From contig UQDE01000004.1 in assembly GCA_900539735.1 (NCBI GenBank), positions 16,702-80,701 on the forward strand: 64,000 bases of DNA, in the 5' to 3' direction. The notes below the pieces were generated by a model that made no database searches, was not told the DNA's origin, and saw nothing but the letters and a program-made list of their open reading frames with translations. Below are positions 54,153 through 62,466 of the stretch, piece after piece. Made by a program: the position numbers and the translations under genes. Every line of letters starts with the position of its first letter. The first letter of the stretch is position 1. This DNA comes from an uncultured Collinsella sp. (GTDB lineage: Bacteria; Actinomycetota; Coriobacteriia; Coriobacteriales; Coriobacteriaceae).

Positions 54153-54743
54153 ATGGAACAGACGGCACGGCGCCAAGATCAGCTGCCAGGCGCATTTAAC
54201 GGCGCCACCATCAACAGCCAGCACGGCCGCGTCCGCTGGTATCTGGTTCACACCCCCAATGGAAAAGAGCGCGAGACCTGTGAAAAGGTCCGCTGCATTA
54301 TCCCGCACAACCTTATGCAGGACGCTTTTGTGATGCAAAAGGAGTTCTGGTTTAAGCGGGACGGCGCATGGTCGCTCCAAACCAAACCTATGTACAAGGA
54401 ATATTTCTTCGTCGCCACGCACGATGCTGCCGCGCTCGATAGGGCTTTGGCCCAGTTGAGTTTTGGCTGCCGCATCACCGGAAGTAGGGAGCGGGCGTAC
54501 ATGCCCATGCCGGACGATGCGCAGGATTGGTACCGCAGCGTGCTGGACGACGACGGCGTGGTGCGCAACAGCGTCGCCCGCATAGAGGACGGCGTGTTGC
54601 ACATAGAGCAGGGCCCTTTGGTGGGGCAAGAGGCCCGTGTAAAGAAGATCGACCGTCATAAGCGCTGGTGCCTGGTAGACGTGGGCGATGGCGACTCCAC
54701 ATTCAGGGAGCTGCTTCCGCTCGACGTTCCCAGCAAAACGTAA
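54153..54743 (+). CDS. Specialised NusG paralogue (RfaH/LoaP/UpxY-type antiterminator)
   Basis: 196 residues from ATG 54153 (GAGGGGGCGAG upstream). NGN domain: RWYLVHTPNGKERETCEKVRCII, with YKEYFFVA and the following segments; the C-terminal KOW domain reads GPLVGQEARVKKIDRHKRWCLVD. General NusG is usually beside secE and rplK; this copy instead opens a polysaccharide locus, which is where RfaH, UpxY and LoaP proteins work, preventing early termination of long operons. Its likely target is the downstream gene cluster. About 70 bases separate it from the next start, including a G tract and a hairpin that could be its nucleic acid signal. Confidence 0.82.
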   Translation: MEQTARRQDQLPGAFNGATINSQHGRVRWYLVHTPNGKERETCEKVRCIIPHNLMQDAFVMQKEFWFKRDGAWSLQTKPMYKEYFFVATHDAAALDRALAQLSFGCRITGSRERAYMPMPDDAQDWYRSVLDDDGVVRNSVARIEDGVLHIEQGPLVGQEARVKKIDRHKRWCLVDVGDGDSTFRELLPLDVPSKT

Positions 54744-54786
54744 GGGAGACGTTGCACCAGCAAATTACTTGATTTGGGATTCATAG

Positions 54787-54814
54787 ATGGGGGGGGGTTC
54801 CTGGGGACAGGAAC
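54787..54814 (+). promoter_or_regulatory. G9 tract and hairpin at the start of the sugar transferase
   Basis: An ATG (54787-54789) runs into nine G (54789-54797), then GTTCCTG-GGGA-CAGGAAC (54797-54814), directly followed by the GTG start of the sugar transferase. The ATG is out of frame now; losing one G or gaining two would put it in frame with the transferase. This could be a slip-strand switch, and the hairpin could be a pause signal for the NusG paralogue. Confidence 0.5.
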
Positions 54815-55576
54815 GTGAGTTTTATTGTGGCTGCTAAAGAAGTAACAGAGAATAATGCGCCTGCGGGGGCCGCGCTGATTGCGCAGGCCATGGACCGGCG
54901 CGAGGGCGTTGGTCGCTACAAGGCCATGCAATCCATCATGGACTGGGACCGCTCGCGCCTGGCATACAGGGTCGTCAAGCGCGCGTTCGACATTGCGTTC
55001 AGTGGCTGCGTGCTGGCCGTCATCGCCGTACCCAGCCTTGTGCTCGCCGCGGCCATCCGCCTGGAGAGCGAGGGCAACCCGTTCTACAGCCAGATCCGTG
55101 TGGGCCAGACCCGCCGCGACGGCAGTCTGTCAACCTTCCGCATGTGGAAGTTCCGATCCATGTACAAGGACGCCGACGAGCGCCTCGTCGAGCTTATGGA
55201 TCAAAACGAGATTGTCGGCGCCATGTTCAAGATGAGGGAAGACCCCCGCGTCACCAAGATCGGGAAGTTCATCCGCAAGCATTCCATCGACGAGTTCCCG
55301 CAGTTCCTGAACGTTTTCCTGGGCCAGATGTCCGTCGTGGGCCCCAGACCGCCGCTGCCGAATGAGGTGGCGGAGTACACGGAGTACGACTTGCAGCGCC
55401 TTGCCGTGAAGCCGGGTATCACCGGCTGGTGGCAGGTGACCGATCGCAACGATACCGACTTTGACGGCATGGTCCGCCGCGATCTTGAGTACATCGCCAA
55501 GCGCGGCCCCATCACGGACCTGAAGATTGTTCTCCTCACGGTCGTTGAGGTTTTTACCGGTGGCGGTGCTTGCTAA
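54815..55576 (+). CDS. Polyprenyl-phosphate sugar-1-phosphate transferase (initiating enzyme)
   Basis: 253 residues from GTG 54815. About 55 N-terminal residues precede a single membrane segment (FSGCVLAVIAVPSLVLAAAIRL). The catalytic region of the bacterial sugar transferase family follows: MWKFRSMYKDADER, KHSIDEFPQFLNVFLGQMSVVGPRPPLP and GITGWWQVT. It loads the first sugar phosphate on undecaprenyl phosphate at the inner membrane face and so starts glycan repeat synthesis. Base composition is still GC-rich, like the housekeeping genes and unlike the next eight genes. Confidence 0.9.
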   Translation: MSFIVAAKEVTENNAPAGAALIAQAMDRREGVGRYKAMQSIMDWDRSRLAYRVVKRAFDIAFSGCVLAVIAVPSLVLAAAIRLESEGNPFYSQIRVGQTRRDGSLSTFRMWKFRSMYKDADERLVELMDQNEIVGAMFKMREDPRVTKIGKFIRKHSIDEFPQFLNVFLGQMSVVGPRPPLPNEVAEYTEYDLQRLAVKPGITGWWQVTDRNDTDFDGMVRRDLEYIAKRGPITDLKIVLLTVVEVFTGGGAC

Positions 55577-56686
55577 ATGACTGAACCGATTAGGGTAGCT
55601 CAGGTTGTTGGTAAGATGGTTGGCGGCGGAGTCGAGGCCGTCGTCATGAATTACTACCGTCATATTGACCGCAGTAAAGTGCAGTTTGACTTTCTTGTTG
55701 ATGCCGATTCGACGCTCGTTCCGCGTGAAGAGATTAAATCTTTAGGTGGCAGGGTTTTTGAGATTCCACCCTACCAACATGTTGTCGAATACCAGCGAGA
55801 GCTTCAGCGCCTCTTTAAGGAAGAGGGCTGGAAGATTGTGCACAGCCATATTAATGCGCTTTCTGTCTTTCCGCTTCGTGCTGCTAAGAAGGCGGGCGTA
55901 CCCGTGCGTATAGCCCACAGCCACTCTACAAGCGGAAAGGGGGAGTTTGCTAAAAATGTTGTCAAAGGCTTTTTGAAGCTGTTCTCAACAAGGTATCCGA
56001 CTGATTTGGCTGCCTGCACCGAGCATGCAGGAAAATGGCTGTTCGGTTCATCCCGTTTTACTGTTTTTAATAATGCTATCGATTTGAACAACTTTTCTTT
56101 CAACCGATCGATTAGGGACGAGCGACGTGCTGAGCTCGGAGCGACGGACGATACGCTGGTATTGGGGAATATTGGTAGGTTCATCTCCCAGAAGAATCAG
56201 TTGTTTTTGCTTGATGTTTTCAAGGCAGTGCATGCTCAGAATCCTGATTCCATCCTTGTCGTCTGCGGCGATGGAAAACTGAGACCGCAAGCGGAGGAAA
56301 AGGCATACTCACTTGGCATTGCCTCGGCGGTGCGTTTTCTCGGCCAGATTTCCGATGTGCAGGACGTCTATCAGTCGCTCGATTTATTCGTGCTCCCCAG
56401 CCTGTACGAGGGCCTCGGAATGGTCGCGATTGAGGCCCAGGCTTCCGGTCTCCCGTGCATCTGCTCTGAAAGGGTCCCCAACGATGTTGCGTTATCCAAT
56501 CGGTGCAGCTTCGTTCCGTTGAGTATGGGCGTCGAGGGGTGGTCCAACGCGATCCTTGCCGCCCGCAGGGATGTCTTTGATCGCTCAGATCCTCATTCAT
56601 CTCCGGGGTTTGAATCTTATGACATCTTTAAGGCAGCGCCCAAGCTTGAAAAGTACTACCTGAAGCTATTTGAAACGGTGAATTAA
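55577..56686 (+). CDS. Glycosyltransferase family 4 (EpsF-like)
   Basis: 369 residues, ATG directly after the stop of the previous gene. GT-B fold: N-terminal VVGKMVGGGVEAVVMNYYRHID and IAHSHST; C-terminal donor site GNIGRFISQKNQLFLLDVF and ADVY-type block SLDLFVLPSLYEGLGMVAIEAQASGLPCI with the EGLG/E7E motif. Adds a sugar to the lipid-linked repeat; which sugar cannot be told. Here the sequence becomes visibly AT-richer, marking the entry into the variable part of the locus. Confidence 0.88.
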   Translation: MTEPIRVAQVVGKMVGGGVEAVVMNYYRHIDRSKVQFDFLVDADSTLVPREEIKSLGGRVFEIPPYQHVVEYQRELQRLFKEEGWKIVHSHINALSVFPLRAAKKAGVPVRIAHSHSTSGKGEFAKNVVKGFLKLFSTRYPTDLAACTEHAGKWLFGSSRFTVFNNAIDLNNFSFNRSIRDERRAELGATDDTLVLGNIGRFISQKNQLFLLDVFKAVHAQNPDSILVVCGDGKLRPQAEEKAYSLGIASAVRFLGQISDVQDVYQSLDLFVLPSLYEGLGMVAIEAQASGLPCICSERVPNDVALSNRCSFVPLSMGVEGWSNAILAARRDVFDRSDPHSSPGFESYDIFKAAPKLEKYYLKLFETVN

Positions 56687-57804
56687 TGAAAATCTGTATT
56701 TTAACGTGGCTCCATAACCAAAATTTCGGTACCTTGCTACAGGCTTATGCCCTGCAGCAGTTTTTGAAGTCCGAGCGTCATGATGTTGTTGACGCTGACT
56801 ATCTTCCCTGCGTCAAAGAAAAGCTACTGAACTGGGCGATCAACCGAAATTCCTTCGATTTGTTTGCCGGTAAAGCACATGAGCTGCTTAATCGTAAGAA
56901 GGAGCATGACGACTTCGGTTCCTCGACGGCTGACGTTTTCAATCGCTTTTTGAGTCAAAATATCGTTACTACTGATCGGATTACCGACACAGACGGACTG
57001 GTCGGCTTGCGGGGGAAATACGATGCGTACGTCTGTGGATCGGATCAGATTTGGTCGCCTTATCTTCTGAACAGGAATTTCTATCTCTCCTTTCTGGGCG
57101 ACAGCGATAAGCGAATCGCGTATGCGCCCAGCTTCGGTGTTACGAACACCACAGAGAGGAAGAAGAGGATCATCGCTGGTCTCCTTAAATCTTTCAGTTC
57201 CGTATCTGTTCGCGAAGATGCCGGTGCGGATTTTGTCGAATCGCTCGGTTTTGAACGTCCCTCACAAGTCGTGGACCCTGTCCTGCTTCTGTCGAAGGAG
57301 GACTGGGCTCCTCTCATCGACGGAAAATGTCCTGAGCCCGGTAAAATTGTCTGCTACTTTCTTGGGGATAGGCCGTTTTACAGGAAAGCGGTCGATTCGA
57401 TTTCGAAGGAGCTCGGCTGCGAAATCGTGACGCTTGTTGGTTCAGGTAAAAATGCGGTCGACGAGGAGCTTAATCCACGCTACGGGCTTGGTCCCGATGA
57501 ATGGCTCGCGTATTTGGCGAGTGCGCGGTTCGTGCTGACCGATTCGTTGCACGGCACGCTGTTCTCCCAAATCTTTCGCAAGGACTATTACTGCTTCAAG
57601 AGATTTGAGGAGACCGACAAACGCTCTCAGAATTCCCGAGTCGAGAGTCTCTCGAGGCTCTCGAACACTGAAGATCGCCTACTCGATGGCTATGAGAGCC
57701 ACATGCAAGCCACCGAAATCGAGGGGTATGAAAGGCGTCTGTCCGATGTAAAGTCGCTCATCTCGTTCTCGAAAAAATGGCTCTTGGATGCTCTTGAACA
57801 ATAG
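56686..57804 (+). CDS. Polysaccharide pyruvyl transferase family protein
   Basis: 372 residues; ATG overlaps the previous stop by one base. N-terminal ILTWLHNQNFGTLLQAYALQQFL and DAYVCGSDQIWSP are typical of the family, as is the C-terminal LTDSLHGTLFSQIF. Members transfer pyruvate from PEP to a sugar, giving an acidic ketal. It neighbours an F420-hydrogenase-beta-like protein, an association seen in many polysaccharide loci. Confidence 0.87.
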   Translation: MKICILTWLHNQNFGTLLQAYALQQFLKSERHDVVDADYLPCVKEKLLNWAINRNSFDLFAGKAHELLNRKKEHDDFGSSTADVFNRFLSQNIVTTDRITDTDGLVGLRGKYDAYVCGSDQIWSPYLLNRNFYLSFLGDSDKRIAYAPSFGVTNTTERKKRIIAGLLKSFSSVSVREDAGADFVESLGFERPSQVVDPVLLLSKEDWAPLIDGKCPEPGKIVCYFLGDRPFYRKAVDSISKELGCEIVTLVGSGKNAVDEELNPRYGLGPDEWLAYLASARFVLTDSLHGTLFSQIFRKDYYCFKRFEETDKRSQNSRVESLSRLSNTEDRLLDGYESHMQATEIEGYERRLSDVKSLISFSKKWLLDALEQ

Positions 57805-57814
57805 GGGAGTCAGC

Positions 57815-59020
57815 TTGAACAAAAATATCGCCATAATTTCTCATCGAGCTTGCTTTGGATGCGGAGCATGCGCGGCCAAATGCCCTTTTTCGGCTATTGA
57901 AATGCATCCCTCGCCCGATGGCTTTGATTATCCCGTGGTTGACGCAGCTAAATGCACTTCTTGTGGCCTATGCCTGCGCTCCTGTCCTGCGAAAAACAGA
58001 GTCGATGCGGACTCGGAGGTCATTCGCGCCGCTGTTTTGCAGAGTGGTGACTCTGACGAGCTCGCGCAGAGTTCGTCTGGCGGCGTCTTCTCTCTTCTCG
58101 CAAAGCGGGTTCTTGAGGAAGGTGGGCGTGTTTACGGCGCCGCTTGGGACGGTGTCGATTGCGTTAGGCATATCGGTATATCCGATCTTGCCGATATTGC
58201 GCTCCTTCAAAAGTCCAAATATGTCCAGAGCGATGCAAGCGAATCGTACCCCGAAGTGCTCAACGATCTGAAATCCGGCAAGCATGTGCTGTTTAGCGGT
58301 ACTCCTTGTCAGGTTTCCGCACTGCGTCTCTATCTGGGTAAACCGATGGATGGGCTGACAACCGTCAGCGTTGTTTGCCACGGTGTACCAAGCTCTTCCA
58401 TGTTTCGTTCCTATGTTGACTGGCTCGAGCTCCGGGAAAAGTCCGATGTCATCGCCCTGACCTTTAGGGATAAATCGAAATACGGTTGGGGTCATAACAT
58501 TAAGATTGAGTTATCCGACGGCAGGATCATAAAGAGGCCCGCCGCATTTGATCCGTTTTACGGTTCCTACATCAAAGGCCTGATCAATAGATCGTCTTGT
58601 TATAGCTGTCCCTTCAGAGGGTGCGAGAGCCCTGCTGACGTTATTCTCGGTGATTCCTGGCGTTCTGATTCCGCCAAAGACTGCTCACATCCTGAGAAGG
58701 GCATCTCGGCCATCATCGTGAAGACCGAGCGTGGCGCGAAACTGATTGATGAGATGAGCGATTGCGTTGCCTATTCTAACAGCGATGTCGCAGCGGGTGA
58801 TGTACTGCTGCAAGAAGACCCTCATAAGCGCTCCGACCTTGAGGATAGGCGCGATTCTATCATCGTGCAGTATGAGGCACTAGGATCGGGTATTTTTGAC
58901 TCTGTCTTGGTTCCTAATGTGACCCTTTTAGACCATGTGAAAAAACTGCTACCGCCTTCGATGCGGTTGAGTTTAAAGCGTTTTGTCCGATCCATTAAAC
59001 CTGGGAACGCGCATGAGTAA
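57815..59020 (+). CDS. Coenzyme F420 hydrogenase/dehydrogenase beta-subunit family protein, glycan-locus type
   Basis: 401 residues from TTG 57815, which has AGGGGAG five bases before it; this avoids overlap with the upstream gene. Two [4Fe-4S] motifs (CFGCGACAAKC, CTSCGLCLRSC) precede the FrhB-like N domain (SSGGVFSLLAKRVLEEGG) and C domain (FSGTPCQVSALRLYL, VCHGVPSSSMFRSYVDWLE). No F420 gene is in view, so in this locus it more likely performs a flavin/iron-sulfur redox step on a sugar or lipid-linked sugar. It is encoded with a pyruvyl transferase, as in many gut bacteria. Confidence 0.83.
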   Translation: MNKNIAIISHRACFGCGACAAKCPFSAIEMHPSPDGFDYPVVDAAKCTSCGLCLRSCPAKNRVDADSEVIRAAVLQSGDSDELAQSSSGGVFSLLAKRVLEEGGRVYGAAWDGVDCVRHIGISDLADIALLQKSKYVQSDASESYPEVLNDLKSGKHVLFSGTPCQVSALRLYLGKPMDGLTTVSVVCHGVPSSSMFRSYVDWLELREKSDVIALTFRDKSKYGWGHNIKIELSDGRIIKRPAAFDPFYGSYIKGLINRSSCYSCPFRGCESPADVILGDSWRSDSAKDCSHPEKGISAIIVKTERGAKLIDEMSDCVAYSNSDVAAGDVLLQEDPHKRSDLEDRRDSIIVQYEALGSGIFDSVLVPNVTLLDHVKKLLPPSMRLSLKRFVRSIKPGNAHE

Positions 59021-60230
59021 CCTCACCACTGTGATAACGATTTGCGACCGTCCTCATATCGGGGGCGGAGCCTCAAAAATCGCAATCGAGACGGCTTCGG
59101 CTTTGGCGAAGATGGGGCTTAACAGTTATTTCTTCTCAGCGCTAGGAGATCCTGACCCGGCTTTGGTCGAATCGGGGGTCATTTGCATCAATTGTGGGCA
59201 GGGTGACGTCTTGAACGGTGGCTTCTCCGGTGCTGTCCAGGGTATCTGGAACCGACCTTCGGAAACGGCGCTGGATGATTTGCTCAAGCAGCTTGACCCG
59301 GAGACGGCTGTCGTTCATGTGCATTCTTGGACGCACTCCCTTTCTCCCTCTATATTCAGGGCAATAGAGCGACGGGGCTTCAAATGTCTGATTACCGCTC
59401 ATGAGTACTTCTTGGTATGCTCCAATGGCGGACTCTACGATTATGTGAATCATTGCAACTGCGGAATTGCCCCCGGTTCTCCGAAGTGCCTGCTGCACAA
59501 CTGTGACAAGCGCTCATATATCCAAAAACTGTATCGATCCGTTCGCTTTTCCGTGCAGGGTTATGTTTTGAGAGCGCTGCGCCCGGCTGTCGCCTTCGTT
59601 TCAGATTCCAGTCGTCGGTTGATTGAGCCCTATCTAACATGGGATGCCGAGCGATTCGACTGTTTAAATTACGTCGATGCGGACAAATTCCAGCATGGGT
59701 TTGATGCAGATTGCGAGGCTTTCCTATTCGTTGGTCGCCTGAGCCCTGAAAAGGGCTGCGATTTATTTTGCGAAGCCGCCAGTAGGGCCGGTGTGGACGC
59801 TATCGTCATCGGTGACGGTACCGAACTGAAGAGGCTGTCGGACAGCTATCCGGATATCAAATTCATGGGCGCGCTGTCCCATGATGAAGTGCTTTCCGTT
59901 ATGGGACGCTCACGTGCGATCGTTATACCTTCGGTTTGTCGAGAGACGTTTGGGCTCGTCGCCTATGAAGCAATGATTGCTGCCGGCCTGCCGTGTATCG
60001 TTTCGGATGTCGGCGATGCGGCCTCCTTTGTGAGGTCGAAAGGCCTCGGCGAAATTTTCAGCGCGGGCAGTGCCGAGTCGCTATCTGACGCAATGGTCAA
60101 TATGCTTGACCCTGATGTTTGTTCTCGTTATAGGAAAGCGGTTGTGAGGGCGGACTTCAGCTGCCTTGAAAAGACCGCATATGTTGAACGTCTTATAAGT
60201 ATTTACGATCAGCTAATAGCTGAGCATTAA
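59013..60230 (+). CDS. Glycosyltransferase family 4
   Basis: 405 residues from ATG 59013, overlapping the previous stop by eight bases. The N-terminus CDRPHIGGGASKIAIETASAL and VVHVHSWTHSLSPSIFRAIERRG fit acceptor-side GT-B folds; the donor domain shows FLFVGRLSPEKGCDLFCEAA and SVCRETFGLVAYEAMIAAGLPCIVSDVG. A Cys-rich stretch (CNCGIAPGSPKCLLHNCDKRSY) around residue 155 is a known feature of one GT4 subgroup. Confidence 0.87.
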   Translation: MSNLTTVITICDRPHIGGGASKIAIETASALAKMGLNSYFFSALGDPDPALVESGVICINCGQGDVLNGGFSGAVQGIWNRPSETALDDLLKQLDPETAVVHVHSWTHSLSPSIFRAIERRGFKCLITAHEYFLVCSNGGLYDYVNHCNCGIAPGSPKCLLHNCDKRSYIQKLYRSVRFSVQGYVLRALRPAVAFVSDSSRRLIEPYLTWDAERFDCLNYVDADKFQHGFDADCEAFLFVGRLSPEKGCDLFCEAASRAGVDAIVIGDGTELKRLSDSYPDIKFMGALSHDEVLSVMGRSRAIVIPSVCRETFGLVAYEAMIAAGLPCIVSDVGDAASFVRSKGLGEIFSAGSAESLSDAMVNMLDPDVCSRYRKAVVRADFSCLEKTAYVERLISIYDQLIAEH

Positions 60231-60234
60231 TTGG

Positions 60235-61191
60235 ATGAAGGTTTTAATGGTTACGGTTGTGATGTCAGTCTATAACGGCACACGATATCTTACTGAGCAG
60301 CTAGACAGCTTGCGACTTCAGACCGTGTCTCCGGACCGAGTACTAATCGCGGATGATTGCTCGACAGACGAGTCGTTCGATCTCATTGTCAAATATATCA
60401 AGGAACACGGACTCGGTAATTGGACCATCAACAAGAACCGCTCTAATTTCGGCTGGCGCAAGAGCTTTAAGCGGCTTCTCGACCTTGCATCTATAGACGA
60501 TGGAATCGTCTTTCCGTGCGACCAGGATGATATCTGGGAACCCGATAAAATCGCTGTGATGTCCTCAATCCTCGAGAAGGACCCCTCGATTGAGGTTCTC
60601 AGCTGCGCCGTCGAGCCGTTTTATGAGAGCGGCGGTAAAAAAGTATCAGTCTATGGTGCCGTCGATGATTCCAAACCTCTGGACGATTTGGAGACCCCGG
60701 TTTTCGATAGCAAGTTTATGTCGGTACGGCGCCCCGGATGTTCGTATGCCGTTAAATCGAGTTTTATAAGGGAAATCATGCCATATTGGCAGGATGATTT
60801 TGCGCATGACGGTATGTTATGGCGCTTCTCATTACTGAAGGGGACCCTCAGACTTCTAAATCAGCCCTTGATTCGGTTCCGTAGGCATGACTCTAATGCA
60901 ACTGAGATGCGACATATTGACAAGAAATCTCGTGTTGCTGAGATAGGGATGTGCTTGAGGTTTTCTAAGGTTTTAGAAGAATACTGCAGTAGTAATCCTG
61001 GCGATTATCGTATATCTTCTGCGCATATAGAGCATTACGGTTCTGTTTTAAATGCCCGTTTGCACTTGCTCGTAGGTGGCCTAAAAATAAGTGATTTAGG
61101 CACCATTCTAAAATACCGTAAGTATGAACTGTCAAATCGTTCCCTGCTTGGTGATTTTAAGGCCTTAATCAGTTCCTGTGACAGTAAGTAG
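60235..61191 (+). CDS. Glycosyltransferase family 2
   Basis: 318 residues. GT-A fold: TVVMSVYNGTRYLTEQLDSLRLQT at the start, then VLIADDCSTDES and FPCDQDDIWEPDKI with the DxD metal motif (DQDD). Start ATG 60235 has a weak ribosome site; ATG 60247 is an alternative. The C-terminal 80 residues are poorly conserved. Similar enzymes transfer rhamnose or glucose. Confidence 0.86.
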   Translation: MKVLMVTVVMSVYNGTRYLTEQLDSLRLQTVSPDRVLIADDCSTDESFDLIVKYIKEHGLGNWTINKNRSNFGWRKSFKRLLDLASIDDGIVFPCDQDDIWEPDKIAVMSSILEKDPSIEVLSCAVEPFYESGGKKVSVYGAVDDSKPLDDLETPVFDSKFMSVRRPGCSYAVKSSFIREIMPYWQDDFAHDGMLWRFSLLKGTLRLLNQPLIRFRRHDSNATEMRHIDKKSRVAEIGMCLRFSKVLEEYCSSNPGDYRISSAHIEHYGSVLNARLHLLVGGLKISDLGTILKYRKYELSNRSLLGDFKALISSCDSK

Positions 61192-61200
61192 GTGTTTAGA

Positions 61201-62433
61201 ATGCTTGAGCTATTTACTAATGAATTCACTATTTTGATTTTTGCCGCAATCTTAAGTGTCATTTCTCCCGTTAAAGGACTATTTTTTTCTGTTCTAGGAT
61301 TGCTCGTTTTCAAAGAAGTTCTTTCTGGGCGCCTCTACAAAGTGTTTTTAAATAACGCTATTCCCATTGTCGTTATGGGCGCGATGGTTTTCTTTTCTGC
61401 CATTGCGTTTACGTCCCGAAGCATTAATGAATCCCTCCTTACGGTCTGCTCGTATTTCTTTTGCATCCTTCTTGGTTATATTTACGGTAAAGTAAAGAAC
61501 GATGACTGGGTTGAGTCTGCATTGCTTATGCTTCGCAACGTTATGGTGTTCGCCTGCCTATTTAGCTTTGTCCTTGAAATTGTTTTAGGTCAACGACTAG
61601 TTACAAATGGTTCCTTTTCTTTTCTGCAAACTGTAACGATTGATAATCCATCCTTGTATCGACTGCGTAGTTTTTTCGGTCATGCAATCGTATTTGGCCA
61701 AATGATAGTTATTGCTGTTGTAATCAACTATAAATTGGAGACGGGCAGGATGAAACGTCTCTTATACTCTGTAGTTCTTTTGGTCGCTCTGCTTCTGACA
61801 AAGAGTCGTAGCGCGTGGATTATTCTCATTGCTTTAGCATCGGTGTACCTGATCTTTCGCCTAAAGAACCCCGAGTATTCTAAATGGAATTTAATTGCCC
61901 TTTTAATTCCAACTGTATTGCTACTCGTTTTCATTCTCTACAAGTTTGGACTGTTTAACTTTGTGGCTTCTCGATTTGGTGAGCTTGAAACTGATGTTTC
62001 ATATAGCCAGCGTTCCGGAGCCATTGCCTATATTATTCATAGCTTTTTAAGCAGGCCGCTGTTTTGGCTTACTGGAAATGGTTTTGGCAGTAGTCGCATG
62101 ACTATGCTGGGCACGACGGTTGAAATTAGCGGTTTTTCAACGGTGGATAATGGTTTCCTTGCAATGCTGTATGAATATGGTTTTCTTGGAATTTGTAGTT
62201 TTGTATTCTTGATAATTTCCGCTGGCATCGGTTCGTTCAGGTCGGGTTGCGAACTCGATCAAGTACTATTTACCGTTTCCTGCATATGCTGTGCGGAGCT
62301 CATATTTTATTGTGAGCTTGGTTGGTGGGTGCCAACGGTCATCTTGTTTGCTTCCTGTGGACTCGTTCTGGGTAGAACGAGTGCTCGGTATTCAGATTTG
62401 TGCGAGTCAGGCCCTTTTTTGATTTCTGAATAA
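61201..62433 (+). CDS. O-antigen ligase/polymerase-like membrane protein (Wzy type)
   Basis: 410 residues from ATG 61201; GTG 61192 is possible. About eleven membrane segments and one large extracytoplasmic loop late in the protein, including GDG-like GNGFGSSRMTMLGTTVEISGFSTVDNGFLAMLYEYGFLGI, the pattern of Wzy/WaaL proteins where an HxxxxG-type loop works on lipid-linked repeats. As the only such protein in the locus it is probably the repeat polymerase. It is the most AT-rich gene of the window. Confidence 0.78.
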   Translation: MLELFTNEFTILIFAAILSVISPVKGLFFSVLGLLVFKEVLSGRLYKVFLNNAIPIVVMGAMVFFSAIAFTSRSINESLLTVCSYFFCILLGYIYGKVKNDDWVESALLMLRNVMVFACLFSFVLEIVLGQRLVTNGSFSFLQTVTIDNPSLYRLRSFFGHAIVFGQMIVIAVVINYKLETGRMKRLLYSVVLLVALLLTKSRSAWIILIALASVYLIFRLKNPEYSKWNLIALLIPTVLLLVFILYKFGLFNFVASRFGELETDVSYSQRSGAIAYIIHSFLSRPLFWLTGNGFGSSRMTMLGTTVEISGFSTVDNGFLAMLYEYGFLGICSFVFLIISAGIGSFRSGCELDQVLFTVSCICCAELIFYCELGWWVPTVILFASCGLVLGRTSARYSDLCESGPFLISE

Positions 62434-62466
62434 ATCAAGGTTGTTAGTTTAAACAAACGAGGTTGA

